From the NCBI GenBank assembly GCA_022821725.1, contig JAJEDB010000014.1:1-64000 (forward strand): DNA of 64,000 bases. Direction: 5' to 3'. Every line of letters starts with the position of its first letter. The first letter of the stretch is position 1. The translations under genes were made by a program, and so were the position numbers. Source of the stretch: Candidatus Poribacteria bacterium (GTDB taxonomy: Bacteria > Poribacteria > WGA-4E > WGA-3G). Positions 1 through 10,006 of this stretch are shown piece after piece. A model generated the notes under the pieces. The model was not told where the DNA came from. It was given only the letters and a program-made list of their open reading frames with translations, and did no database searches.

Positions 1-1
1 C

Positions 2-97
2 CGCATCCGTAAAAAGACTGGTTTTAAAGATGGTGCTAATGGCGTAAAGCGATTTGCTGTCAGTATGGATTACAGAATTACAATCCTGTTAACCTGA
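2..97 (+). CDS. C-terminal fragment of an unidentified protein (5' end outside window)
   Basis: Reading frame 2 is open from the window edge for 31 codons and stops at TGA 95-97. The translated tail ends in ...VSMDYRITILLT. It contains no motif that I recognise, and its beginning lies outside the window. It converges on the LRR gene across a gap of about 118 bases in which I see nothing else. With so few codons the open frame could also be chance. Confidence 0.25.
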   Translation, partial: RIRKKTGFKDGANGVKRFAVSMDYRITILLT

Positions 98-215
98 CCA
101 TAACCTAAATAACTTCAAGTATTCAACGACTTATTCCGAAAATTAATGCTTAATAAGGTTTTCCTTGGCAACCCAATATTCAACAGCATCCCAGCGATCC
201 TATGGTCATTTGATA

Positions 216-2915
216 CTATTTCAAAATCACCATTTTGCGCATCAACGACATCGTATCGGTCTTGAACTGGTAGAAATAAATTCCACTTGCGACCTGTTCG
301 CCAAGTATATTTCGACCATCCCAATACGCCGCACGCTCCCGCCCGGTGTAGTAATCCGCCGGCTGATGTCCTAATTCCAACGTCCGTATCACAACGCCTT
401 GCGCGTTGTATATCGTGATACGCACATCGCTATCTGTCGCCAATTGATAGGGTATCCACGTTTCTGGGTTGAATGGGTTCGGATAGTTGGCGAGGAGCCG
501 CGTCTCAGTGGGACGGATGGATGCTAAAAGGCTTTGGAAGAAGGCTATGGCGTGTGCGTATTTCATTGAGCCATCGCTTTCGGCACGTAAGATGTCAATC
601 TGTGTGGTGAGGAATGCAGGATCCAAAGCGGTGAGTGTCTCTCCGAGCGTAGGCGCGGCTGCAGCGACTGGATCGTCAAGCGCCTCAATCACAAGCAGCA
701 CGTCTGCTATATCGACGGTGCCGTCGGCATTGACATCAAAGTTCGGATTTGCTGGTGGACTTTCGCCGAGTGCGGTTATGACCAAAAGCAAATCGGTCTT
801 GTTCACTTTCTTATCCCCATTGACATCAGCGGCTGTGTCGCCAGCAAGCTCTGCGGGGGGTGTCGGCGTATCTGTTGGGACGAGATCTGTTGCCGAAATA
901 CCAAGGACGATGTTGCTGGGTGCCCCTAAACTTGTGACGACGGGCTGGTCTCCTGAGCCATCGAGATTTCTCCGATGGATTTCGCCAGACGGAATTGTCA
1001 GATAGAGTGAATTACGCACAGGATCAACAGCGATGCTGGTGGGTACGATTGGCAACGTTTCGAGCAGTTCGCTGTTTGTCCCGTCGAGATTCGCACGTTG
1101 GAGTTTTCTCCCACTTGTCCAATACACCTTGCCACTGGCAACAGCAAGACTCAGAGGTGCCGTCAAACCAGTCATGACGTTTTGGACGCTTGAACCGTCA
1201 AGGTTCGCTCTACGGATACGTCCGCTTTGTGCTGCTGTTTCTGTCCAATACACTTTGCCATCCGCTACATCCAAAGTGATGTGCCTTGGCGCATTTAAAT
1301 CTGTAATAAGATTGGATTGGAAGTTTGAGCCATTAAGATTCATCCGTTGGATTTTCCCCCAAGCGTTCGTCAAGTAGAGTTTTCCATTTACGGTATCAAG
1401 TGCAATACCATGAGCGACGCTCGTTAGGTCCTTGACGAGCTGCACGTTGGTGCCATCGAGGTTCGCGCCTCTAATCCTACCCGTGCGATCGCCTGTTTTC
1501 TCTGTCCAATAGATTTTGCCGCCTGTCATATCAACAGCGAGACCCGTAGCATTTTTGACAGTGGGGACAAGGTTTTCCACTTCATCACCGATGAGACGGT
1601 GAAGGGTGCCTGGTTTTGCATCTATCCAATACATCGGAGGACGTTGTGCCGCTTCAAGGTGAACGACTGGGGATAACGGAGGTATCTCAATATCAAGTTT
1701 CAGGTTTGGATTTCGTGCCTTTAGCGTGCTAAGTGGTGCCTTATCCTGAATCGGATTGCCCTTGAGTTTTAAATCCGCTAAGTTCGTCAATCCCGCGAGC
1801 GGACGAATATCACGAATTGAATTAGTTCTGATGTCGAGCGTCTTGAGATTTACCAACCGCGAAAGCGGAGACACATCACTTATCTGATTACGCTCCAGCC
1901 ATAATCCCTCCAGCTTTGTCAGATTTGCGAGGGGTTTGATGTTGCTAATCTGATTTCCATAGAGAGACAGCCATTTTAATTGCGTCAAATTTGAGAGGCG
2001 TTGCCCCCCCTGATTATTAATCTGATTCGCCCCAATATGTAAGAGTTCCAGCTGCGTGAGTCCCGCGAGTGGGGTTATGTTGCTAATTTGATTTACCTCA
2101 ACACGTAACCACTTTAAGCGAGTTAATCTTGTGAGTGGATTTATATTGCGGATCTGATTTTTATTGAGGCGCAACTCTATCAATTGGGTTGCATGCTCCA
2201 ACCCAGTAAGGTTCTTTATCTGGCTCCCCGTAGCGTCAAGGCTCGTTAGTCTTTGCATCGCTTGATTAGTGATAGTTGCATTTGCCCCTAAACCCAACGC
2301 TTTTCGCACTGCGTCTGCTAAATTCCGATCGGGTATCTTAACTATACTACCAGGTGGGTCAGGTTTCAGTTCTGGCTTAACTGGAGGGGGCTCTGGTAGT
2401 GGATCAGGCAGTATCGGTGTGGGTGTTGGAGGAGCGGGTCCACCAGGACCGATTGTTATTGAAATTCGGGAGTCTACATTGAATGTTCCTCGAGTGGTGG
2501 TAACGGTTCCCGTCATGCGGATATCACCGGTGCCAGCAGCAATAGCAACGAAGGAACCATCAAGAACTTTAAGCAAGCTTTCTGGTCTTAGTCCTGATGC
2601 GGTGAATGTAAATTTAGCACCAGGGACAGGAGCACCATAAAAGGTAAAACTGTGCAAGCGAATAATTTTATCAGGAATGGAGTAAGTTATTCGGTACCCG
2701 GTAATAGTTTTTGGTATGCCTGGCTCACTAGGACCTACTCCAGTACTTACATAGGAAATATAATCCAGTGTATCTCCGACTTTCGGGGTGTCCGGATTAC
2801 TAGTGAGTCCGCCTATATCAGCAAAATAACGCACCTGAGCCATTGTGGTAAAATTGCTACAAATTATCATTAGGGCAGTAATGCAGATTAAGGTCAATTT
2901 CAAATTCTTCTTCAT
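216..2915 (-). CDS. secreted LRR / YWTD-repeat / dockerin protein with FlgD-like C-terminal domain
   Basis: An 899-residue exported protein. Residues 1-26 form a signal peptide (KKNLKLT then a hydrophobic stretch ending TMAQ). A domain of unknown type follows, then a Pro-rich linker around residues 165-190. About eight internalin-style 22-residue leucine-rich repeats (LxxLxxLxLxxNxIxxIxPL) come next. After these are YWTD-like repeats typical of LDL-receptor class B propellers (VYWTETA, IYWTEKT, RRANLDGS). A type I dockerin-like pair of calcium loops (DVNGDKKVNKTDLLLVI and DVNADGTVDIADVLLVI) follows. The last 90 residues contain LLANYPNPFNPETWIPYQL and GIYFYQFKT, the FlgD-Ig/T9SS type A-like sorting module. 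The architecture points to a cell-surface or extracellular binding protein. The ligand is unknown. It is a single gene. Confidence 0.85.
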   Translation of the reverse strand: MKKNLKLTLICITALMIICSNFTTMAQVRYFADIGGLTSNPDTPKVGDTLDYISYVSTGVGPSEPGIPKTITGYRITYSIPDKIIRLHSFTFYGAPVPGAKFTFTASGLRPESLLKVLDGSFVAIAAGTGDIRMTGTVTTTRGTFNVDSRISITIGPGGPAPPTPTPILPDPLPEPPPVKPELKPDPPGSIVKIPDRNLADAVRKALGLGANATITNQAMQRLTSLDATGSQIKNLTGLEHATQLIELRLNKNQIRNINPLTRLTRLKWLRVEVNQISNITPLAGLTQLELLHIGANQINNQGGQRLSNLTQLKWLSLYGNQISNIKPLANLTKLEGLWLERNQISDVSPLSRLVNLKTLDIRTNSIRDIRPLAGLTNLADLKLKGNPIQDKAPLSTLKARNPNLKLDIEIPPLSPVVHLEAAQRPPMYWIDAKPGTLHRLIGDEVENLVPTVKNATGLAVDMTGGKIYWTEKTGDRTGRIRGANLDGTNVQLVKDLTSVAHGIALDTVNGKLYLTNAWGKIQRMNLNGSNFQSNLITDLNAPRHITLDVADGKVYWTETAAQSGRIRRANLDGSSVQNVMTGLTAPLSLAVASGKVYWTSGRKLQRANLDGTNSELLETLPIVPTSIAVDPVRNSLYLTIPSGEIHRRNLDGSGDQPVVTSLGAPSNIVLGISATDLVPTDTPTPPAELAGDTAADVNGDKKVNKTDLLLVITALGESPPANPNFDVNADGTVDIADVLLVIEALDDPVAAAAPTLGETLTALDPAFLTTQIDILRAESDGSMKYAHAIAFFQSLLASIRPTETRLLANYPNPFNPETWIPYQLATDSDVRITIYNAQGVVIRTLELGHQPADYYTGRERAAYWDGRNILGEQVASGIYFYQFKTDTMSLMRKMVILK

Positions 2916-3660
2916 AACTCATTTTTTTCCTTTTTGGTGAATTGTAAAAATATGAGGATTTTGGCTAAATAATTCACGTTATTTTATTAATGTTCCATCC
3001 AGTCTAAACTTTTAGGATGGCTTCTATGGTAAGGCGCAATGAATTGCGCTACTACGAACCTAATTGATTTTCAGGTTCAAAGTTGTGTTTCTATAGATTA
3101 CCGAAATATTTTATAAAACTTCATAAAGTTTACGCTACGAAACTTCTGTAGATAAGGCACCACCTGGGATAAAAAACGGTGTCTGTTTACCTAAAATCTT
3201 GCCCGTAGCCACTCGCATTCAGTTATAATAAGACTTATTTCACTATTGTTATAACTAATAAAATAACAAAGTCTATACATAACTATCAATATACATTATT
3301 TTTAGGGAAAAAACAAACTATTTCCATTTGGATTGTCGATTACTGTATTTATGATGTTGACTGAGATGGAAGCACCTATTCTATCAATACCGCATAAGTC
3401 CTAAACAGGGTCATTTAGTTTTAAGAAATTATCAGATTTCACGCCATTTTTGGACGATCCGGTGTCCCTTCCCAGTAACGGGTGGGAACCCTGGTTGGAA
3501 ACCGCACCTACCGGGCCGGGGGATCAAAAACGCGTAAAAAAACGGAAAACTAAATAGCCCTAAGTCCTAAACGAATCTGTTTGAAAATATATCCGAAATT
3601 TGGTATGATACCCGTACTCTTTATCTTTAACAGACGTTTTAGCACGGTTCACGAACCTCT
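2916..3660. other. repeat-rich intergenic region, no gene seen
   Basis: This 745-base gap holds no convincing ORF. It contains a palindromic GCGCAATgaATTGCGC near 3036, two degenerate TAAGTCCTAAAC remnants of the MITE terminal repeat near 3396 and 3561, and a copy of the AACCGCACCTACCGGG family near 3503. The sbcDC promoter lies at its right end. Confidence 0.7.
3581..3609 (+). promoter_or_regulatory. sigma-70-type promoter for sbcDC
   Basis: TTGAAA (3581-3586), a 17-base spacer, then TATGAT (3604-3609). It lies about 50 bases before the sbcD ATG. No other gene start is nearby. Confidence 0.6.
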
Positions 3661-4833
3661 ATGAAGATCATACACACTGCAGATTGGCATATCGGTCAAC
3701 GACTCCACGAACGCTCCCGACTTGATGAACACGCACAATTCTTGGAGTGGCTCCTTGAAACAATTCAGGAACGTAAGGTCGATCTCCTCCTCGTTTCCGG
3801 CGATATTTTTGATACGTCCCTTCCGTCAGCAGAAGCAACAAACCTCTATTATCGGTTTCTCTACCGACTTTTCGATGAAACTGGTGCTTATGCGGTAATC
3901 ACCGCAGGTAATCATGATTCGCCTCGCCGTTTGGAAGCGCCACGAGAATTCCTTGAAATGGGGAGAATTTACGTCGTTGGACTTTCAGGTGAGGCTACCG
4001 ATTGCGTTTTCCCTTTTCCACCTGACGATCCGCGCGTGATGGTTGCCGCTGTTCCCTACCTTGCCGAGACAGAGCTCCCCCATGTCTCTTATGAGACGGA
4101 GATAGAAAAGAGCGAACGGTATCGAGAACGCCTCAAATCGTTCTATGCCGATTGTGTTGCTGCCATGCCAGCGAAACTCCCTAAAATTCTGATGGGACAT
4201 CTCTTCGTTCAAGGTGGGAAAATAAGCGATTCCGAGCGGAATGTCCAGATTGGCGGAGCGACCGCTACACACGCCAACGATTTTCCAGACGGTGTAGATT
4301 ATGTTGCCCTTGGGCACCTCCATAGACCGCAAGCCATCAAAGGTGCGGCTTATCCAATCCGGTACTCAGGCTCCCCAATTCCGCTACGCTTCAACGAGAC
4401 CGATTATCGCAAAGCGGTCTATTTGCTGGCGTTATCCGATGATGGAACGCTGGCGTTAGATGAAACAATTGAGATTCCTGTTTTTAAAGAATTGTGTACT
4501 GTTGAAGGTGATGAGAATTCCATCCTTTGGGAAGCAGGAACGGGGACATGGAATGGCAAATATATCCAAGTGAAACTAAAATTAAACCAACCAACCGTTG
4601 GTATCGGTGATAAAATCCGTCAAGCCTTCAGCGAGCGTGGTGGTGAGGTCCTAAGTGTTGAAGTTGAACCGCCAGAGGCGGCACCTGGATCTCAAATTTC
4701 CGTTGCGGATATGAAGCGTCCCGAAGAAATCTTTGAACAATTTTACAAGACAAAATTCGATGGTGAACTCCCCGATGAAACCTTAGCACAGACATTCAGT
4801 GAATTGCTCCAGATGGTTGAGGAGACGCGATGA
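3661..4833 (+). CDS. sbcD: exonuclease SbcCD, subunit D (Mre11-like)
   Basis: The metal-dependent phosphoesterase/nuclease subunit of the SbcCD (Rad50-Mre11-like) complex, which opens DNA hairpins and processes blocked ends. The calcineurin-like metal motifs are all visible in order: HTADWHIGQ at residues 4-12, VSGDIFD near 46, ITAGNHDSPRR near 80, MGHLFVQGG near 178 and ALGHLHRPQ near 217. The SbcD hallmark YSGSPIPLRFNE follows. Length 390 is usual for the family. It overlaps sbcC by ATGA, so the two are translationally coupled. The ATG follows a consensus-like promoter, but no strong Shine-Dalgarno is evident. Confidence 0.95.
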   Translation: MKIIHTADWHIGQRLHERSRLDEHAQFLEWLLETIQERKVDLLLVSGDIFDTSLPSAEATNLYYRFLYRLFDETGAYAVITAGNHDSPRRLEAPREFLEMGRIYVVGLSGEATDCVFPFPPDDPRVMVAAVPYLAETELPHVSYETEIEKSERYRERLKSFYADCVAAMPAKLPKILMGHLFVQGGKISDSERNVQIGGATATHANDFPDGVDYVALGHLHRPQAIKGAAYPIRYSGSPIPLRFNETDYRKAVYLLALSDDGTLALDETIEIPVFKELCTVEGDENSILWEAGTGTWNGKYIQVKLKLNQPTVGIGDKIRQAFSERGGEVLSVEVEPPEAAPGSQISVADMKRPEEIFEQFYKTKFDGELPDETLAQTFSELLQMVEETR

Positions 4834-7800
4834 AAATATGTAAATTAAAACTTAAGAACCTAAACAGTTTTCGGGAAGTAGTTGAACTCGATTTTGAAAA
4901 GTCACCGTTAGATGATGCGTCTCTCGTGGCGATTACCGGTCCGACGGGAGCAGGGAAGACGACGTTATTAGATGCAATTTGCGTCGCACTCTACGGGAAA
5001 ACCCCGCGTTTGACCGGACAAGGCAGCCAAAATCCGAAGCACCTTATCAGTCATGGCGAAAAAGAAGGGTTCGCTGAAGTCCATTTTGTCGCAAACAATA
5101 CTCATTATATCGCCACGTGGTCTGTTAAACAGGGGAGTTCTCCAAAAGGGCAGTTACTTTATGCGGAGGATGGAAAATTAATCAGTGATAAACTGTCAAG
5201 CCGCGGTAAATCTTTCGGTTCGAGCCAAAACACGGTAAGCGAAGAAGTTACGGAAATCTTGGGGCTCGATTTTGATGCTTTCAGGCGTTCCGTTATGTTG
5301 GCACAAGGGGAGTTTGCGGCGTTCTTGAAGGCGAGCAAAGAAGATAGGCGCACAATATTGGAAGCGACCGCGGGTATCCATATCTACGATCTACTCAGAC
5401 AGGCATTAAATGAGAAGATAAAAGCCGTTGAGGCTGAACATCAGGTGGTATTGCAAAAATTCGGTGCTATTCCCGACGTGTCCCGTGAACAACTCGCGGA
5501 AGCTGAGAAGGATCTTGATAGGTTGCGAGGGGAAATCAAGGTATTAGATACAGAAAGTCAGCAAATCCAAAAAGAAAAAACACGGGAAACCAAACGCAAA
5601 GAGGACTTTGAGAAACTGGAGTTTTCAGAAAAGCGTCAGGAAGAACTCTTGGATAAGCAACCAGAGATTGATACACTCCAAGCGGAGCAGGAAAACGCGG
5701 GACGTGCTGAGCGTCTTCGTCCTGAAAAACAGGCTTTTGATACCGCAACATCGGAGTTTGAAAAAGCGACGGAGGCACTCCGCGTGGCAACAACCGAGAC
5801 AACAGAAGCGGAAGAACAGGTTGAAACCGATAAAACCGATTTTGACGCAAAAGAGGCGGCGTATCAGGAGGCATCGGTTGAACATAGTCAGCAGGTGGAA
5901 CTTTATAGTGCTGCTAAATTGGATGTAGGACGAGCAGCGGATCAATTTGCAGAGGCGAATAAACGGACTCCAGCGTTAGCGGATTTCGATAAACAGATTG
6001 ATGCATTGAAAAGCCAATTAGGCGATAGACGAACGGAACGATCTCGATTAGAGGAAAAGATTCAGACCGCACAAACCTTTTTAGATGAGAACCTACTCCC
6101 GTTAAATAGACAACAGCGTAGCACCCAGGCGAACGTTTTTCTCACACAACTCAGTTCACAAGAAAAGCAGTTGGAGACAGCATTGACGAGCAAAAGGCAG
6201 CACGAAAGAAAAGTGTCATCGTTGAAGCAAGAGATCAAAAAGTTGTCTGACACTCGCACTGGACTCCATTCCGAAAAGGCAGATGCAGAGACGACATTAG
6301 AAAATGCTACTGCTGAATTGAACAGACTGCTAACAACCGGTACCGATGAGGAATGGAATGCCGGAAAGCAGTTGGCAGTCAAGGCACAACCTATCGCGCA
6401 GAAATATGAGGCGACGCAAGATAACTTAGTGGATGCTGAAAATCAACTGAACGTATTAAACGATACTGCAACAACACTGGATGTAGAATTGGAACAGATC
6501 GAAACCAACTTAGCAAGCCAAACCGATGTATATCAGCAGGCAGAGGAAGCAGTTCAACATTGTGAAGATACACTAAAATCCGCGATGTTGACGAATCCTA
6601 TTAATCAACTTCGACAGCATCTTCACGCTGGAGAACCCTGTAGGGTGTGTGGTGCTACGGAGCATCCATATGCCGATGTCGTGGAAGATGAAAATGAGGG
6701 CTTGCTACAAGATGCTGAAACCGCATTAGCAACTGCGAAAACCGACGCACAAGCCTCACAAGACCAGCTGCAAGCTTTGAGAACGAAACATACCCAAACT
6801 GAACAGAATAGACGTAACATTGCTGAACAAATTAAAAATTGTGGTACGGAAATAGAGAAACTCCGAAGTAAGATAGCACAACTTCTCACAGAGTGGCAGG
6901 ATATCTATCCGGATGCTGGCGTTGCGTTCGACTGGATAACCGAACAGATTAACGAAGCAGATACCGCCATTGCAGACCTCGGAAAAGCCAAACAAACACA
7001 TACGCAAGCGTCACATAATTATCAAACGGCATCGCAACAACTCAAGGTTTGCGAAAACGACACTGCTAACGAGAAGAAGGTCTTGAGCGAAACTGAGGAA
7101 CAATTGCAAAATACAAGTAATACCGTTGAAGATTTGAAATTGGATATCAAATCTATTGAGACCCGTTTTTGGGAATTGCTGCCAGACCCTTTTCATAGTT
7201 TGGTCCCAAAGGAAGCAGTTGAGAAGTTCGACAATAGAATTGAGGATGTTGAAAAGCATGAGAATGAGCTTAGTAGGGCGAAAAGTGATCTTAATCTACT
7301 CAATGCTGGTATTGAGACGGACCAAAGTAACCTTGAGGGTCTGAAAGATCGCCACGAGGCATTGCAATCCGAAATAGACGAATATAAACGCGACGGAGCA
7401 GCATTTTTAACTGCTGTTCGAGAAAAAACTGACGGATTGGAAACAGAAGATGAGATTAACGCTGCTATTGGGAACTTGGAAACGGAACTGCAGTCGAAAG
7501 AGAACCGCCGTGATGCAGCCGAACAGCAATTGCAGAACAGTCAAAAGTTACTCACTCAAAAGCAAACGACGCATAGGCATTGTGACGAACAGTATGAAGA
7601 ATCCACCGAAAAACGTGAAATGGCACGCGGTGCTTACTTTGAGAAGTTAAGGGATGCAGGATTTGATTCTCCTGAAGCGCACGACGATGCTTTCCGTGAT
7701 GAGGTTCAGATACAAAAACTAACCGACCAAATTGACGCGCATGAGGACGAAAAGCGACAACTCGGATTAGACATTATTGAGTTGAAAACGCGGTTTGAGG

Positions 7801-8474
7801 AAAATCCGTTTGATTCAGAGGCATTAGGGCGAGTTACATCGCAGATCGGGGAAATAGAAACGCAGCTCCAAGCGAAACAGCAAGAGATAGGGGCACAACA
7901 GCAGAAAATCAAAGACTTGAAAAGGGATATTGAAAAACGTGAGGCTCTCGGTGATGAAATGGCAGAGGCTGAAGCAGAATTAATGCGTTGGAAAAGATTA
8001 CAGGACACAATTCCGAGAAACGACTTACGCGATTTTGCTTTGGAGATTATGTTCAGGCAAATGGGAAATTTAGCAAACGACCAGTTGCGTTACCTCACCT
8101 CTGAGCGTTACCAACTTAAAGTTGAGTCTATCGGTGACCTGACGGTTATCGACCGATGGAACGCCAACGAAGAACGTCCTGTTGAAACGCTCTCTGGCGG
8201 AGAATCGTTCCTGACGAGTCTCGCTTTGGCACTCGCACTTGCGGATCTGAGTCGCGGACGCGCACAACTCAATTCGCTGTTTCTTGACGAGGGGTTCGGC
8301 ACACTCGATACCGAGACCCTTGATGTTGCTATCGGTGCCTTGGAAGGACTCCGCATGCAAGGACGGAGCATCTTTCTCATCAGCCACATTCAGGAGTTAA
8401 CGAGACGTTTGCCCGTCAAAATCAACGTTAGAAAACGGGGAAACGGCAGTTCATCTATTGACATTCGAGGTTAA
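4830..8474 (+). CDS. sbcC: exonuclease SbcCD, subunit C (Rad50-like SMC ATPase)
   Basis: A 1214-residue SMC-family ATPase partner of SbcD. Walker A is GPTGAGKTT at residues 37-45. Two very long coiled-coil arms follow (residues about 180-1040, rich in Glu/Gln/Lys heptads). A zinc-hook CRVCGATEHPY sits near residue 604 at the centre of the coil. The ABC signature LSGGESFLTSLALALAL and Walker B LFLDEGFGTLD come near the C-terminus, followed by the His-loop FLISHIQEL. Length and order match the family. The gene starts inside the sbcD stop (ATGA). Confidence 0.96.
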   Translation: MKICKLKLKNLNSFREVVELDFEKSPLDDASLVAITGPTGAGKTTLLDAICVALYGKTPRLTGQGSQNPKHLISHGEKEGFAEVHFVANNTHYIATWSVKQGSSPKGQLLYAEDGKLISDKLSSRGKSFGSSQNTVSEEVTEILGLDFDAFRRSVMLAQGEFAAFLKASKEDRRTILEATAGIHIYDLLRQALNEKIKAVEAEHQVVLQKFGAIPDVSREQLAEAEKDLDRLRGEIKVLDTESQQIQKEKTRETKRKEDFEKLEFSEKRQEELLDKQPEIDTLQAEQENAGRAERLRPEKQAFDTATSEFEKATEALRVATTETTEAEEQVETDKTDFDAKEAAYQEASVEHSQQVELYSAAKLDVGRAADQFAEANKRTPALADFDKQIDALKSQLGDRRTERSRLEEKIQTAQTFLDENLLPLNRQQRSTQANVFLTQLSSQEKQLETALTSKRQHERKVSSLKQEIKKLSDTRTGLHSEKADAETTLENATAELNRLLTTGTDEEWNAGKQLAVKAQPIAQKYEATQDNLVDAENQLNVLNDTATTLDVELEQIETNLASQTDVYQQAEEAVQHCEDTLKSAMLTNPINQLRQHLHAGEPCRVCGATEHPYADVVEDENEGLLQDAETALATAKTDAQASQDQLQALRTKHTQTEQNRRNIAEQIKNCGTEIEKLRSKIAQLLTEWQDIYPDAGVAFDWITEQINEADTAIADLGKAKQTHTQASHNYQTASQQLKVCENDTANEKKVLSETEEQLQNTSNTVEDLKLDIKSIETRFWELLPDPFHSLVPKEAVEKFDNRIEDVEKHENELSRAKSDLNLLNAGIETDQSNLEGLKDRHEALQSEIDEYKRDGAAFLTAVREKTDGLETEDEINAAIGNLETELQSKENRRDAAEQQLQNSQKLLTQKQTTHRHCDEQYEESTEKREMARGAYFEKLRDAGFDSPEAHDDAFRDEVQIQKLTDQIDAHEDEKRQLGLDIIELKTRFEENPFDSEALGRVTSQIGEIETQLQAKQQEIGAQQQKIKDLKRDIEKREALGDEMAEAEAELMRWKRLQDTIPRNDLRDFALEIMFRQMGNLANDQLRYLTSERYQLKVESIGDLTVIDRWNANEERPVETLSGGESFLTSLALALALADLSRGRAQLNSLFLDEGFGTLDTETLDVAIGALEGLRMQGRSIFLISHIQELTRRLPVKINVRKRGNGSSSIDIRG

Positions 8475-8495
8475 TCTACCAATCAGATGTCTGTT

Positions 8496-8623
8496 GTTTC
8501 CCCGCAAGGAAAGCTTAGCGTTTGATGTTCCTAAGGACAAGCCTGCAACAACGGCGCAGGCGACTCGAGAGCAAAGGACGTCAATGATTCAAAAGCACGC
8601 CGTTTCTCCGCAAGGAAAGCTTA
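8496..8623 (+). repeat. two direct copies of a GTTTCyCCGCAAGGAAAGC element
   Basis: Nearly identical 22-base units lie at 8496-8517 and 8602-8623. They are variants of the window-wide CCGCAAGG element. The second copy ends five bases before the ATG of the next gene and supplies its AAGGA Shine-Dalgarno-like sequence. The sequence between the copies has no gene. Confidence 0.7.
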
Positions 8624-8627
8624 AAAA

Positions 8628-9389
8628 ATGAAATTTGGTTTTATGTCGTCTGTGTGTCCGCCGTTAACACTGGCGGAACTCATTGACAAAGCGAAACACT
8701 ACAATTATAAACACTTAGAACTCCGCGTAGAGTGGGATCACGGGCATGGCGTGGAGTTGGATTCCACACCGCAGCAGCTGCAGGAGGCGCGCCACCGTTT
8801 TGCCGATAGCGGCATTGAACTCTCCTGCATCGCGACTGGGGTGCGATTCATAGATCCCGATGCTCAAAAACGCACTGAACAGGTGGAGTTGCTCAAACGG
8901 TATATAGACTTGTCCGAAACGATGGGTGCCAAGAATATTCGGATTTTCGGGGATCGGGTGCCAGAAACCCCTGTTGAGGTGTCTCAGACTTTGGATTGGG
9001 AAGCGGAAGGCATTCGTGCTTGCGACGGCTTAGCAGGCGATGCAGGGGTTGCACTCTGTTTGGAGACACACGGCAATCTCATCGCGAGTTACGTAACGGA
9101 GACTTTACATCGAGCGGAAGCACAGAATACCTTTGCGAATTGGCACGCTGCGCATCATGTTCGACACGGGGAACCCGTCAATGTCGCTTATGTGCATCTG
9201 CGTGGCAAGGTGCGGCATGCCCATGTCAACTTCGGCGACAGTGGTCCCCTACCGGACACGGAAAAAGATTCGCTTACACTGCTCTCACAGGATGGATATG
9301 AAGGGTTCGTCTCCATAGAGGTTATTAACCCCCCGGATTCAGATGCAGTGCTGCAACGGCATATAGAACTCTACAATGCTTTATCCTAA
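8628..9389 (+). CDS. sugar-phosphate isomerase/epimerase-like TIM-barrel protein
   Basis: A 253-residue member of the xylose-isomerase-like (AP_endonuc_2) TIM-barrel superfamily. Supporting stretches are HLELRVEWDHGHG near residue 37, KNIRIFGDR near 104, a LCLETHG strand with a likely metal-binding Glu near 143, YVHLRGKVRHAHVNFGD near 195, and GFVSIEVINPPD near 228. The substrate cannot be read from sequence; such proteins include hydroxypyruvate isomerases and inositol or sugar epimerases. The ATG follows the CCGCAAGG repeat. It is one of three such barrels in this window. Confidence 0.75.
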   Translation: MKFGFMSSVCPPLTLAELIDKAKHYNYKHLELRVEWDHGHGVELDSTPQQLQEARHRFADSGIELSCIATGVRFIDPDAQKRTEQVELLKRYIDLSETMGAKNIRIFGDRVPETPVEVSQTLDWEAEGIRACDGLAGDAGVALCLETHGNLIASYVTETLHRAEAQNTFANWHAAHHVRHGEPVNVAYVHLRGKVRHAHVNFGDSGPLPDTEKDSLTLLSQDGYEGFVSIEVINPPDSDAVLQRHIELYNALS

Positions 9390-9484
9390 TCGGACTTAGA
9401 GACAACGTCCACACACAAAATAACAACGAAACCGTAGGGGCGAGGTTACCGCGCCCGTAATAGATTGCCCAATTGACCGAACCG

Positions 9485-9506
9485 AACCGCAAGGTATAAT
9501 TAAAAA
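9485..9506 (+). repeat. CCGCAAGGTATAATTAAA element at a gene 3' end
   Basis: A copy in plus orientation overlapping the stop codon of the minus-strand yjbQ-like gene. It carries both AAGG and TATAAT but has no gene start after it on the plus strand. Confidence 0.7.
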
Positions 9507-9910
9507 TAGAGGGTTGCCGTTAGATTCCGTCTGCCACCGCTGTTTCGGAATTCGCACAGGTATATCCCCTGCCAGATCCCTAAATTGAGACGGTGGTTGG
9601 TAATCGGGACAGAGACAGTGAAACCGACGAGCGAGGCTTTGATATGTGCAGGCATATCGTCATCGCCTTCTATTGTGTGTTTGTAGAAGGGTTCGCGTTC
9701 CTTGACGAGCTGATCGAAACTATTGGCGAAATCCTCTCGGACGGTTGGATCTGCGTTTTCGTTGATAGTCAATCCCGCAGAAGTGTGCTTGATGAACAGG
9801 TGCAGGATACCTTCTTTCGGCAATTCACCGAGCGATTTCATAATTTCATCTGTAACGAGGTGGAAACCGCGCCGGTATTCGGGTAAGGTTATTTCAATCT
9901 GTTGTATCAA
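9500..9910 (-). CDS. YjbQ/UPF0047 family protein (secondary thiamine-phosphate synthase type)
   Basis: A 136-residue protein matching the YjbQ family throughout. Conserved segments are HLFIKHTSAGLTINENADP near residues 42-60, the YKHTIEGDDDMPAHIKASL stretch near 76, and the C-terminal LGIWQGIYLCEFR. These carry the family's conserved His, Glu and Asp residues. Family members can replace thiamine-phosphate synthase weakly, but their true role is unsettled. The best start is TTG at 9908-9910 with GGAG about 13 bases upstream; I see no better ATG. The TenA homologue at 27.3 kb is also linked to thiamine chemistry but is not in the same operon. Confidence 0.88.
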   Translation of the reverse strand: MIQQIEITLPEYRRGFHLVTDEIMKSLGELPKEGILHLFIKHTSAGLTINENADPTVREDFANSFDQLVKEREPFYKHTIEGDDDMPAHIKASLVGFTVSVPITNHRLNLGIWQGIYLCEFRNSGGRRNLTATLYF

Positions 9911-10006
9911 TTTTTAATGTGCTCCAAGTTTACTGATGAATCTGGATGTATTATAACCCAAATTGCTACTGCTGAGGGTTGACTGCTATAAATATAAGGA
10001 GTTTTT

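Noticed and set aside
487..1005. 172-codon plus-strand ORF
   Set aside because: It is antisense to the LRR/dockerin gene, has Ser/Ala-rich low-complexity sequence and no domain.
5608..5945. Overlapping ORFs of about 106 codons within sbcC on both strands
   Set aside because: They are frame shadows of the SbcC coiled-coil sequence.
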